A stretch of 64,000 nt of DNA from assembly GCF_000301055.1 (NCBI RefSeq), contig NZ_JH932300.1:663339-727338 (forward strand), given 5' to 3'. A program made the translations under genes and the position numbers. This document shows, piece by piece, positions 57,391-64,000 of this stretch; position 1 is the stretch's first letter, and each line of letters opens with the position of its first letter. A model generated the notes under the pieces. It was not told where the DNA came from and did no database searches. It saw only the letters and a list, made by a program, of their open reading frames with translations. Source of the stretch: Falseniella ignava CCUG 37419. GTDB taxonomy: Bacteria > Bacillota > Bacilli > Lactobacillales > Aerococcaceae.

Positions 57391-59901
57391 CTATTCAATT
57401 TCAAATTGAGCTAATTTATTTAACTGGGCAAAGACTGTTTGGCTGTACTCTTTAGTCATAATTCGTTGATCCCATAAATAAATAGCATACTCAGGGTAGT
57501 CTTCATTGAACCGAATCAATAATCTTTTCATATTTAGGATCATTTGAGGTAGTTGTACCGCTTTGAAATTATCATAATTTTGATTTGGGTGTGGTGCATT
57601 AAATAGCGATATTTGACCTTGTAACCAAACATGATTCATTGCTACAAATGGAAGATTAAATAAGATAATTACACCCTCATGATTGAACTGCTGCCATTCT
57701 TCACTTAAGAATCCTTTGCGCGTTAGAATAATAATATTTTTATCTTGCTCGATCATTCGCCGACGAATTTTATGTCGATTACTTGTAACGGACTGAGCTT
57801 GGATTAAATAGGAATCCAGAGAAGGTCGATCCATCAATATATGATATAAAGATTTCGCTTGTTGTTTATTACTAACAATAATGATGATTGTTGCATGATC
57901 CATAAAATGCTTACTCATATATTCTGCTAAGTCTTCCATTCGTTCTATATCTTGCACTCTTGCTAAGTATTCGATCGGAAGTGAGACACGCACCCCTGGT
58001 GGATAGAATGAGAGCGGAAGCTTCAAGTAATCGAAACCATCGAGATCAACCCAGCGATGGTATCCCCATTGTTGTTGATAATCTTGATATCCCCCCAAAC
58101 TAATTAACAATACTTGGTTGAATTGGTTCAAATATTTTAAATAATTAGACTCGAGAATGAGAGGTTTCTTTAGTAAAACTAAACGATAAAACTCATTTCG
58201 AATCCGAGTTGCTGTTAAATACAACAACTGATTAGAATCCTTCATGATAAAACCAGTTAATCGTTGTTGCCATTGATTAATCACTTCGTTGGCATCTTGA
58301 TCTATTATTGAAAGACTATCAAGCTGAATAAGCTCATTAACGATTCGGACCATCCTCTGAACTGTCTGATGAATTTTTTCTGCCAAGTGATCTGTAGCAT
58401 CAATTGTTAAGCTCACTGATTCTTGCTGTTTCGAACTTGAATCGAATTGCTTTAAAACTCTAATAAGCGAATCTGTCAATTGATATCCAGATTGGATTAA
58501 TTGATCTAATAATTGATAACTATAATCTAGCCCCGCTTCTGAAAACAAATGGAGCCAACGAGACCACAAAGTTAAACCTTCACTGATGGGTAATTTCAGT
58601 TCTGAATAATCAGAAATCGAATTAAAATAGTCGAAAGCATCTAAAATAATTACAGAACGATCCATAAATGATTCATATAAATCTGATGGGCTATTAAATA
58701 AATAATGAAAATCAACGGGTGTCATCATAATAATGTCTGCTTTTTTGGCTTTTTCAATCGCATCGTAGTACGAATTAGAAAAAATTGAGGATTCACTCTT
58801 ATGGTAACGTTGTAACACACCAACGATATCCAGTTCTTGATTCAACGTTGTAAGATCTAATATGGTTCGTGTCGTTTGCCAATAGTAGGTAGCAGCTACA
58901 ATCGTGAGATCATGTGAATTAATTTTGATTTGATCTAACAGATGTACCAACTTTATTAATTGTTCTCGACAAAGATATCTTCGTGGATGTCTTAAATGGA
59001 CAACATTACATTGCTGGTGACACGCAATCATTTTAATTTTTAATTGGGTTGATTCTTGTTCTGTCACGATGATTGTTGAGTGATGTTCCAGCATTCGTTC
59101 AATCAATGTCATCATTGTAGCTGTGTCGATGGGTCGAATTGGATCTTCTAAAATGGAATGCGGATTTTGATTCCATTGATTCAGAATATAATCAACTTTC
59201 GATGACGACAACGCATCATGATGAATAATATCTAAAGATTCTGTTGGCTCTAACTCAGGCAGTTGCGTAACTTCTAAATTTGGTTTAATGATAAAGTGCT
59301 CAGGTTCACTCACGAAAAAACTGGTACCAAAATCAATTTTTTGGGTAATTGATTGTAATATTGATCTTTCAGTAGGCTCAAGGTTAAGACATCTTTGCGC
59401 AAGCTCTGTTATTAAATACCGTGTCATTCTTGCATCTTCAATGGCTTGATGAGCATCTGTGAATGGAATCCCTAATTCCATCGATAATTCCATTAAGTTA
59501 AATCCCTTAGCTTCAGGTAAAAATATTTTAGACAATTTTACGGTATCGATTGATTTCGGATTAAACGTTAAATGATATTTCGCAAATTCTTCTTGCAATA
59601 CTTTTAAATCAAATGCTGTATTATGAGCCACAAAATAACAGTCGTACAGTAAGTCATACCATTCTTTAGCAATCTCTTCAAAGGATGGACATCCTGCTAC
59701 ATCTTGGTCCGTAATTCCTGTTAGCTTTTGAATGGGTTCAGGAATCGATCGTCCAGGGTTTATGGTTTGGGAACGTTCTTCAACGACCTGATTGTTTTCA
59801 ATAATTAAAGCTGCAAGCTGAATAATTTCATCTCCATCTTCAATATTGGGGCCGGTTGCCTCTAAATCAACAATCGCAATTCGTGGATATTTATTTGACA
59901 T
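57391..59901 (-). CDS. dinG: DinG-type exonuclease with degenerate helicase domain
   Basis: 836 residues. The N-terminal DnaQ-like exonuclease is intact: Asp12 and Glu14 in VDLEATG, Asp98 in HNTAFDL, His151 and Asp156 in DAHQAIEDA. The rest matches the DinG helicase in length and order, but its motifs are gone. Walker A is replaced by EQESTQLKI (281-289), the DEAH box by LDAFD (420-424), and the QGxGRlIR motif by NMKRLLIR. No GKT or GKS occurs anywhere. It is probably an active 3'-5' exonuclease without ATPase activity. It overlaps cca by 11 bases. Confidence 0.87.
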   Translation of the reverse strand: MSNKYPRIAIVDLEATGPNIEDGDEIIQLAALIIENNQVVEERSQTINPGRSIPEPIQKLTGITDQDVAGCPSFEEIAKEWYDLLYDCYFVAHNTAFDLKVLQEEFAKYHLTFNPKSIDTVKLSKIFLPEAKGFNLMELSMELGIPFTDAHQAIEDARMTRYLITELAQRCLNLEPTERSILQSITQKIDFGTSFFVSEPEHFIIKPNLEVTQLPELEPTESLDIIHHDALSSSKVDYILNQWNQNPHSILEDPIRPIDTATMMTLIERMLEHHSTIIVTEQESTQLKIKMIACHQQCNVVHLRHPRRYLCREQLIKLVHLLDQIKINSHDLTIVAATYYWQTTRTILDLTTLNQELDIVGVLQRYHKSESSIFSNSYYDAIEKAKKADIIMMTPVDFHYLFNSPSDLYESFMDRSVIILDAFDYFNSISDYSELKLPISEGLTLWSRWLHLFSEAGLDYSYQLLDQLIQSGYQLTDSLIRVLKQFDSSSKQQESVSLTIDATDHLAEKIHQTVQRMVRIVNELIQLDSLSIIDQDANEVINQWQQRLTGFIMKDSNQLLYLTATRIRNEFYRLVLLKKPLILESNYLKYLNQFNQVLLISLGGYQDYQQQWGYHRWVDLDGFDYLKLPLSFYPPGVRVSLPIEYLARVQDIERMEDLAEYMSKHFMDHATIIIIVSNKQQAKSLYHILMDRPSLDSYLIQAQSVTSNRHKIRRRMIEQDKNIIILTRKGFLSEEWQQFNHEGVIILFNLPFVAMNHVWLQGQISLFNAPHPNQNYDNFKAVQLPQMILNMKRLLIRFNEDYPEYAIYLWDQRIMTKEYSQTVFAQLNKLAQFEIE

Positions 59902-61135
59902 TCATATCACCTACTACTGAATAATGTTGTCTTACATAATCTTCAAGTACTCGGCTTTTATTTTCAAGTTGTCTATTAATAACGCGCATTTCAAGGTTGG
60001 CTAATATCTCGCCAATCATCGGTCCTCCACGATTCAAATTAAACATGTCCATCAAACGCTTACCGTCGATTGCTAATTCTTTACGTGTTTGGATGGGCAA
60101 TTGCTCTTTTTGTAAAAGATAATTTTCTACACTTAGATGATGTGCATCAAGATAATCTTGAACTTGTCGAATCACACCCGTATCAAGCGTATAGATTGCC
60201 ATTGCAGTCACTTGGTTCTTACGTATTAAATCTAAAAGTTCACGAATTTGAACTACTTGACGAATAAAATCATTACTATGTGTCCAATCTTTCAAATAGC
60301 GCATCGTCTCCTGTTCACTATATCCCAATAACTGTGTAATAAAAGCCCAGATGAGTTCGCGGTATTGAGATCTTGATGCTTGGAGGGGTTTTACTTTTTC
60401 AATCAGTCGATCGAGTAATCGTTTTACATTGACTTGATCGAATCCAGGTAATTGGGCTGATAAGTGTGTTGTTTCTAGCAAATGCGCAGTTTGCGTAAAA
60501 TAATCCCCTTCTAAAAACTTAATAAACTCAATCCGAATTCGTTCGATCGCAATATGCGCTAAACTTGGACTCAATGTTTCAATGGCTTGCAACGTATTAT
60601 CTTCAATCTTAAATCCTAATTGACTGGCAAAACGGATAGCACGCATCATTCGAAGGGCATCTTCATTAAATCGTTCATAAGGTTGCCCCACACAACGAAT
60701 TATTTTTTGCTGAAGATCATCTAATCCACCATGATAATCATAGAGTTTACCCCGTACATCAAATGCTAATGCATTAATCGTGAAGTCACGTCTTAAGGTG
60801 TCTTCTTCCAAACTTCGGATAAAAGTTACTTCATCCGGACGACGGTGATCCGTATACGTTGATTCGCTTCGAAAGGTAGTAACTTCATACAATTCACCAT
60901 GATAGACGATTCCAATCGTCCCATGTTCGATTCCTACGTCAACGGTATGCGAAAATATTTCTGCAATCTCTTGCGGAAACGCACTGGTCGCAATATCAAT
61001 ATCATTAATTGGACGATTTAACAATGTATCCCGCACACAGCCACCAATAAAATAAGCCTCATAACCATGAGACTCAATTTGTTGAATAAGTGGCAATGCA
61101 CTTTGAAATAAAGGATGATTTAGCGTTAATTTCAC
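59891..61135 (-). CDS. cca: CCA-adding tRNA nucleotidyltransferase
   Basis: 414 residues. The head domain has GGCVRDTLLNRPINDIDIAT with the DxD catalytic pair, then RRDFTINALAFD and the template EDALRMMRAIRFA. The C-terminal body and tail are helical. It builds or repairs the CCA end of tRNA. It overlaps the upstream ypiB by four bases. Confidence 0.96.
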   Translation of the reverse strand: MKLTLNHPLFQSALPLIQQIESHGYEAYFIGGCVRDTLLNRPINDIDIATSAFPQEIAEIFSHTVDVGIEHGTIGIVYHGELYEVTTFRSESTYTDHRRPDEVTFIRSLEEDTLRRDFTINALAFDVRGKLYDYHGGLDDLQQKIIRCVGQPYERFNEDALRMMRAIRFASQLGFKIEDNTLQAIETLSPSLAHIAIERIRIEFIKFLEGDYFTQTAHLLETTHLSAQLPGFDQVNVKRLLDRLIEKVKPLQASRSQYRELIWAFITQLLGYSEQETMRYLKDWTHSNDFIRQVVQIRELLDLIRKNQVTAMAIYTLDTGVIRQVQDYLDAHHLSVENYLLQKEQLPIQTRKELAIDGKRLMDMFNLNRGGPMIGEILANLEMRVINRQLENKSRVLEDYVRQHYSVVGDMNVK

Positions 61136-61671
61136 GATAATTCACCTCTTATGGCATGGATTTGTTTCAGTAATACTTCCGCCTCTTCGAAAGAAGAACG
61201 TTCGATTGCCTGATCAAATTGTTGTTCTAAATCTTTTAACTTAGTCTGAGAACTTAATTGCGATAAATAATGATCGAGTTGATCCAGTTGATGATCTTCT
61301 GCTGGGATATATGGATTATTTTTATAAATATCAAATGAAAAAACTTCCTGATAATAATTGGGTATATCGAGTTCAATATAATAGGTAATATCATCCCGTA
61401 ACTGATTTAACCGAATATCATGGAATGCTTGATTACTATCCGTATATTTATGGGGCCCTTTGTAATAGACAAATGGGTTCATTGGATTTTCCTGATATGA
61501 GATAAATAAGCCATTTGGGGCATATTTCGATGCATCTGAAAATTCAATCCGATCCAATAATTCTGGATGAGAAGCCAAATATTTCATTAAGAAATTTACC
61601 GTTGGGTGTACATGCTTGAAATTTTTCATGATCCATTCAATAAATTGACGTTTATTTTCATTTGACGCCAT
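61132..61671 (-). CDS. reoY: ReoY/YpiB-family (UPF0302) protein
   Basis: 179 residues. The N-terminal KRQFIEWIMKNFKH and the C-terminal helical region FDQAIERSSFEEAEVLLKQ match the YpiB family. The Listeria homologue ReoY helps ClpCP degrade MurA, linking wall synthesis to proteolysis; that role here is inference. It lies one base after the TPR gene stop, as ypiA-ypiB in Bacillus. Confidence 0.85.
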   Translation of the reverse strand: MASNENKRQFIEWIMKNFKHVHPTVNFLMKYLASHPELLDRIEFSDASKYAPNGLFISYQENPMNPFVYYKGPHKYTDSNQAFHDIRLNQLRDDITYYIELDIPNYYQEVFSFDIYKNNPYIPAEDHQLDQLDHYLSQLSSQTKLKDLEQQFDQAIERSSFEEAEVLLKQIHAIRGELS

Positions 61672-61672
61672 T

Positions 61673-62998
61673 CTATCCCCCCTTTTCGCTGGTACATCTT
61701 TTAGTATACTGCATTTGATTCAAAATATCTTCATAAATCCGTTCAAATTCAAGTCGATCATAATAAGTTAGACGATAACGGTCAATTGTTTCAAGTACTT
61801 TATCATATATTTCAAGTTTTTGGTAGCAATTCACTAATCGTAACACTGCATCTTGATGTGGTGTTTGTTGATTGATTGCATTGTCAAAATATTCTGCGGT
61901 TTGTTCAATATTTGGATGATCAAAAGCTTGGTAAAGTATACCATAAAGATAATCAAAAGTTCCTTCAGGCATGCTGCCATCATCCATACAGCGTAAATAG
62001 TGTAAACCGTCCTTTGGCTTTTTAAGTCGACAACATAAATGGATTAAGTGACTCGCAATTTGATAAGCTAAGCTATCTGAATTCGCAACTTGATAACTCT
62101 TTAGTAAGATGGGAATAAAATCAGGATGGTCAAAAGAGATATATTCAAAATAAGTTGCCACCTCAATTATAAGTTTTGAATACTGATAATCATTAGGCTC
62201 GATGGCTTCTAAAAGTAGTTCCGGGTTTGGTTTTAATGCTTTACCATTCAAGAGTTGATGCTTCAACAACTCTACCTCAAGTGAATGATCCTTAGTGATC
62301 AATCGATTTAAAGTTAACAAACCATTATCATACTGATGTTGTAAGTAATAAATTTTTGCGAGATTTAAGATATCGGTCGGATGATTGACATTTTTTATTA
62401 ATGGGTGATTTAATAACAACTCATTTAAAGAAAAGGATGAAGTAAGAGTATCTGCTGCAAAATTTAATAATTTTTGGTAAATAAATTTTTGTTTTGGCGA
62501 ATTGATCAAAAGTTGAGTGTAACAAATCACTGATTGTTTGTAATCACCCATCCTGTCGTATAATTGTGCTAATTCTAATTTGATTGAAAAGTTATTGGGA
62601 TAATCATTGATGCTTTTTATTAAAACTTGAATAGCTTTTTCGTATTGAAGCTGTTTAAGATATAACTCATATTCTACGAGTCGATATTTTAAAATGGGTG
62701 GCTGATTGGCTGGGGCAAATAATTTTGAAAGCCAGTAATTTTCAATCTCTGCATAATTTTCAAGCGTCAATAAACATTGACAGATATTATAAATTATTTT
62801 TTTTGATGGGTATGCTTGATAAGCAAGTTGTGCTAAATCTAAACATTTTTCTGGATTAAGATACTGATGTATTACAAGGTAATCCCGTACTTGTTTACGT
62901 AACTGCGTATTCTGACGATAATACCTTATAAATTCATTGCGTTTTGATGATTCATCTAACGCATTCGACTCAATAATATCTTCCAACAGGGTTTTCAT
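61673..62998 (-). CDS. Tetratricopeptide-repeat protein (YpiA-like)
   Basis: 441 residues made of many TPR-like helix pairs with A-x-x-x-Y periodicity, for example around 110-210 (AIQVLIKSINDYPNNFSIKLE, trimmed, and YDRMGDYKQSVICYTQLL). No signal peptide or catalytic motif. Position before ypiB matches the Bacillus ypiA gene, whose product is also a TPR protein of unclear role. GGAGGTGG precedes the ATG and a TATAAT lies at 63022-63017. Confidence 0.82.
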   Translation of the reverse strand: MKTLLEDIIESNALDESSKRNEFIRYYRQNTQLRKQVRDYLVIHQYLNPEKCLDLAQLAYQAYPSKKIIYNICQCLLTLENYAEIENYWLSKLFAPANQPPILKYRLVEYELYLKQLQYEKAIQVLIKSINDYPNNFSIKLELAQLYDRMGDYKQSVICYTQLLINSPKQKFIYQKLLNFAADTLTSSFSLNELLLNHPLIKNVNHPTDILNLAKIYYLQHQYDNGLLTLNRLITKDHSLEVELLKHQLLNGKALKPNPELLLEAIEPNDYQYSKLIIEVATYFEYISFDHPDFIPILLKSYQVANSDSLAYQIASHLIHLCCRLKKPKDGLHYLRCMDDGSMPEGTFDYLYGILYQAFDHPNIEQTAEYFDNAINQQTPHQDAVLRLVNCYQKLEIYDKVLETIDRYRLTYYDRLEFERIYEDILNQMQYTKRCTSEKGG

Positions 62999-63049
62999 AT
63001 TACCACCTCCATTTATATTATACTATATAGCCATTTACAAAAACACTCA

Positions 63050-63062
63050 AAAGACGAACATT
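63050..63062 (+). promoter_or_regulatory. Candidate PurR box upstream of the permease
   Basis: The stretch AAAGACGAACATT matches the PurBox pattern AWWWCCGAACWWT at 11 of 13 positions, with the GAAC core intact. It lies 97 bases before the permease start. The downstream gene type supports the idea; the match alone is modest. Confidence 0.4.
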
Positions 63063-63158
63063 CGATTAAATTTTTAAATATAAAAATAGAACTGGCTATA
63101 TTAATTGAAAAAAATAGGTTACCATGAAAATTGTAATTATAGATATTTGGAGGTCATT

Positions 63159-64000
63159 ATGGAAAAGCAAATTGAAGTGTCGTCAATGGGTCAAAAAAAT
63201 GAGTTGGTGTATGATATTGATTCGAATCCTCCATTTGGGTTATCATTAATACTAGCACTACAACACATTTTAGCCTCGTTTGCAGGGATTGTGGCTGTGC
63301 CACTTGTAGTAGGTACAGCGCTGAATTTCTCCGTTGAAGAAATGGCCATTATGGTCAGCGGGACCATCTTTGCGTCAGGTATTACTACCATTATCCAAGC
63401 TAGAAAGCTTGGTATCATCGGATCAGGATATCCTACAATGATGGGAACCGACTTTACTTTCGTTAATCCTCAAATTAGTGTTGGAGCACGATTTGGTATT
63501 CCAGGAATTGTCGGTGCAGCCATCTCAGGTGCCTTACTTGAAGTAATTTTAAGTCGCTTTATTAAACCATTGATGCGTTTCTTCCCGCCGTTAATTACCG
63601 GAATTGTAGTCTCATTAATCGGAATTACGATCTTACCTGTAAGTATTGATTGGGCTGCTGGAGGCGTTGGAGCCGCTGATTATGGTTCATTAAGAAATAT
63701 CGGGATAGCTTTTATTGTTATGATCTTTACCTTATTCCTAAATCATTATGGTAAAGGAATTTGGAGTACAGGAGCTGTTTTTTGGGGTATGATTTTTGGT
63801 TATTTAATCTGTATTCCACTTAATATGGTTGATTTAGAAGCTGTTGCAGCTGCTAAATGGATTGAAATCCCACATATTTTCCGTTACGGAGTCAAATTTG
63901 ATTTCGCTTCTACCTTATCATTTTTACCTGCTTTCTTAGTTTCAGCCATCGGAACGACGGGTGTTTTAATGGCTGTTGGGGAAGCTTCAAATAAAATTCC
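63159..64000 (+). CDS. NCS2-family nucleobase (xanthine/uracil type) permease, cut at the right edge
   Basis: 280 residues present, no stop before the window ends. TTTGGAGG precedes the ATG. After a polar N-terminus, helices begin with LSLILALQHILASFAGIVAV, then VPLVVG. FFPPLITGIVVSLIGITILPV is the typical NCS2 signature helix. The last visible part holds the substrate-site helix with SAIGTTGVLMAVGEA. Family members import xanthine, uric acid, guanine or uracil with protons. Purine specificity is favoured by the upstream PurBox-like site but is not proven. Confidence 0.88.
   Translation, partial: MEKQIEVSSMGQKNELVYDIDSNPPFGLSLILALQHILASFAGIVAVPLVVGTALNFSVEEMAIMVSGTIFASGITTIIQARKLGIIGSGYPTMMGTDFTFVNPQISVGARFGIPGIVGAAISGALLEVILSRFIKPLMRFFPPLITGIVVSLIGITILPVSIDWAAGGVGAADYGSLRNIGIAFIVMIFTLFLNHYGKGIWSTGAVFWGMIFGYLICIPLNMVDLEAVAAAKWIEIPHIFRYGVKFDFASTLSFLPAFLVSAIGTTGVLMAVGEASNKI

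Noticed and set aside
63000-63158. Purine riboswitch before the permease
   Set aside because: No conserved J1/2, J2/3, J3/1 core or kissing-loop hairpins could be found.

Overview
The window looks like a chromosome segment from a low-GC Gram-positive bacterium of the Lactobacillales type. The evidence is the AT-rich codon use, strong AGGAGG-like ribosome binding sites, frequent TTG/GTG starts, and blocks such as addB-addA, tig-clpX-engB-dnaG-rpoD, and cca-dinG-ypmB-asnS-dnaD. The protein flavour would fit a family such as Aerococcaceae, but I cannot fix genus or species from sequence alone.

Layout. Bases 1-4408 (minus) hold a huge secreted subtilisin-like protease whose Thr/Glu-rich 20-residue repeats run off the left edge. 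Next come a small VOC-fold protein and a three-gene set gtcA-csbB-yfhO, which matches the known flippase / lipid-linked sugar synthase / membrane transferase systems that decorate cell-wall polymers. A DUF697-like membrane protein follows on the plus strand, then a methionine-type ABC importer (metN-metI-metQ) and nth (endonuclease III).

A complete Tn916-type conjugative transposon of about 18.03 kb (roughly 13323-31357) sits just behind the nth stop codon. It carries orf24-orf13 (conjugation), tet(M) with its attenuator leader, the regulatory genes orf9/orf7/orf8, and xis-int. Its ends are imperfect 26-bp inverted repeats, and 11-bp integrase arm repeats lie inside both ends. The insertion parted nth from a hairpin terminator now found at 31372-31404.

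Right of the transposon (31415-63000) are mostly housekeeping genes on the minus strand: DUF503, a sortase-like protein, a DUF2786 protein, rluD-type synthase, lspA; then two plus-strand lipoprotein genes; addB-addA, pepT, nif3-like, trmK; rpoD, dnaG, engB, clpX, tig; recU (plus); a small membrane protein, dnaD, asnS, ypmB, dinG, cca, reoY/ypiB and a TPR protein. A nucleobase permease (plus) runs off the right edge.

Most unusual points: a DinG-type protein with an intact exonuclease site but no recognisable Walker A or DEAH box; loss of iron-sulfur cysteines in both endonuclease III and AddB; a MetQ-like binding protein without any lipobox cysteine, paired with a short MetN lacking the regulatory domain; a sortase-like protein without the expected arginine; and a densely structured non-coding stretch upstream of Tn916 xis. 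No CRISPR array, rRNA or tRNA gene was seen.
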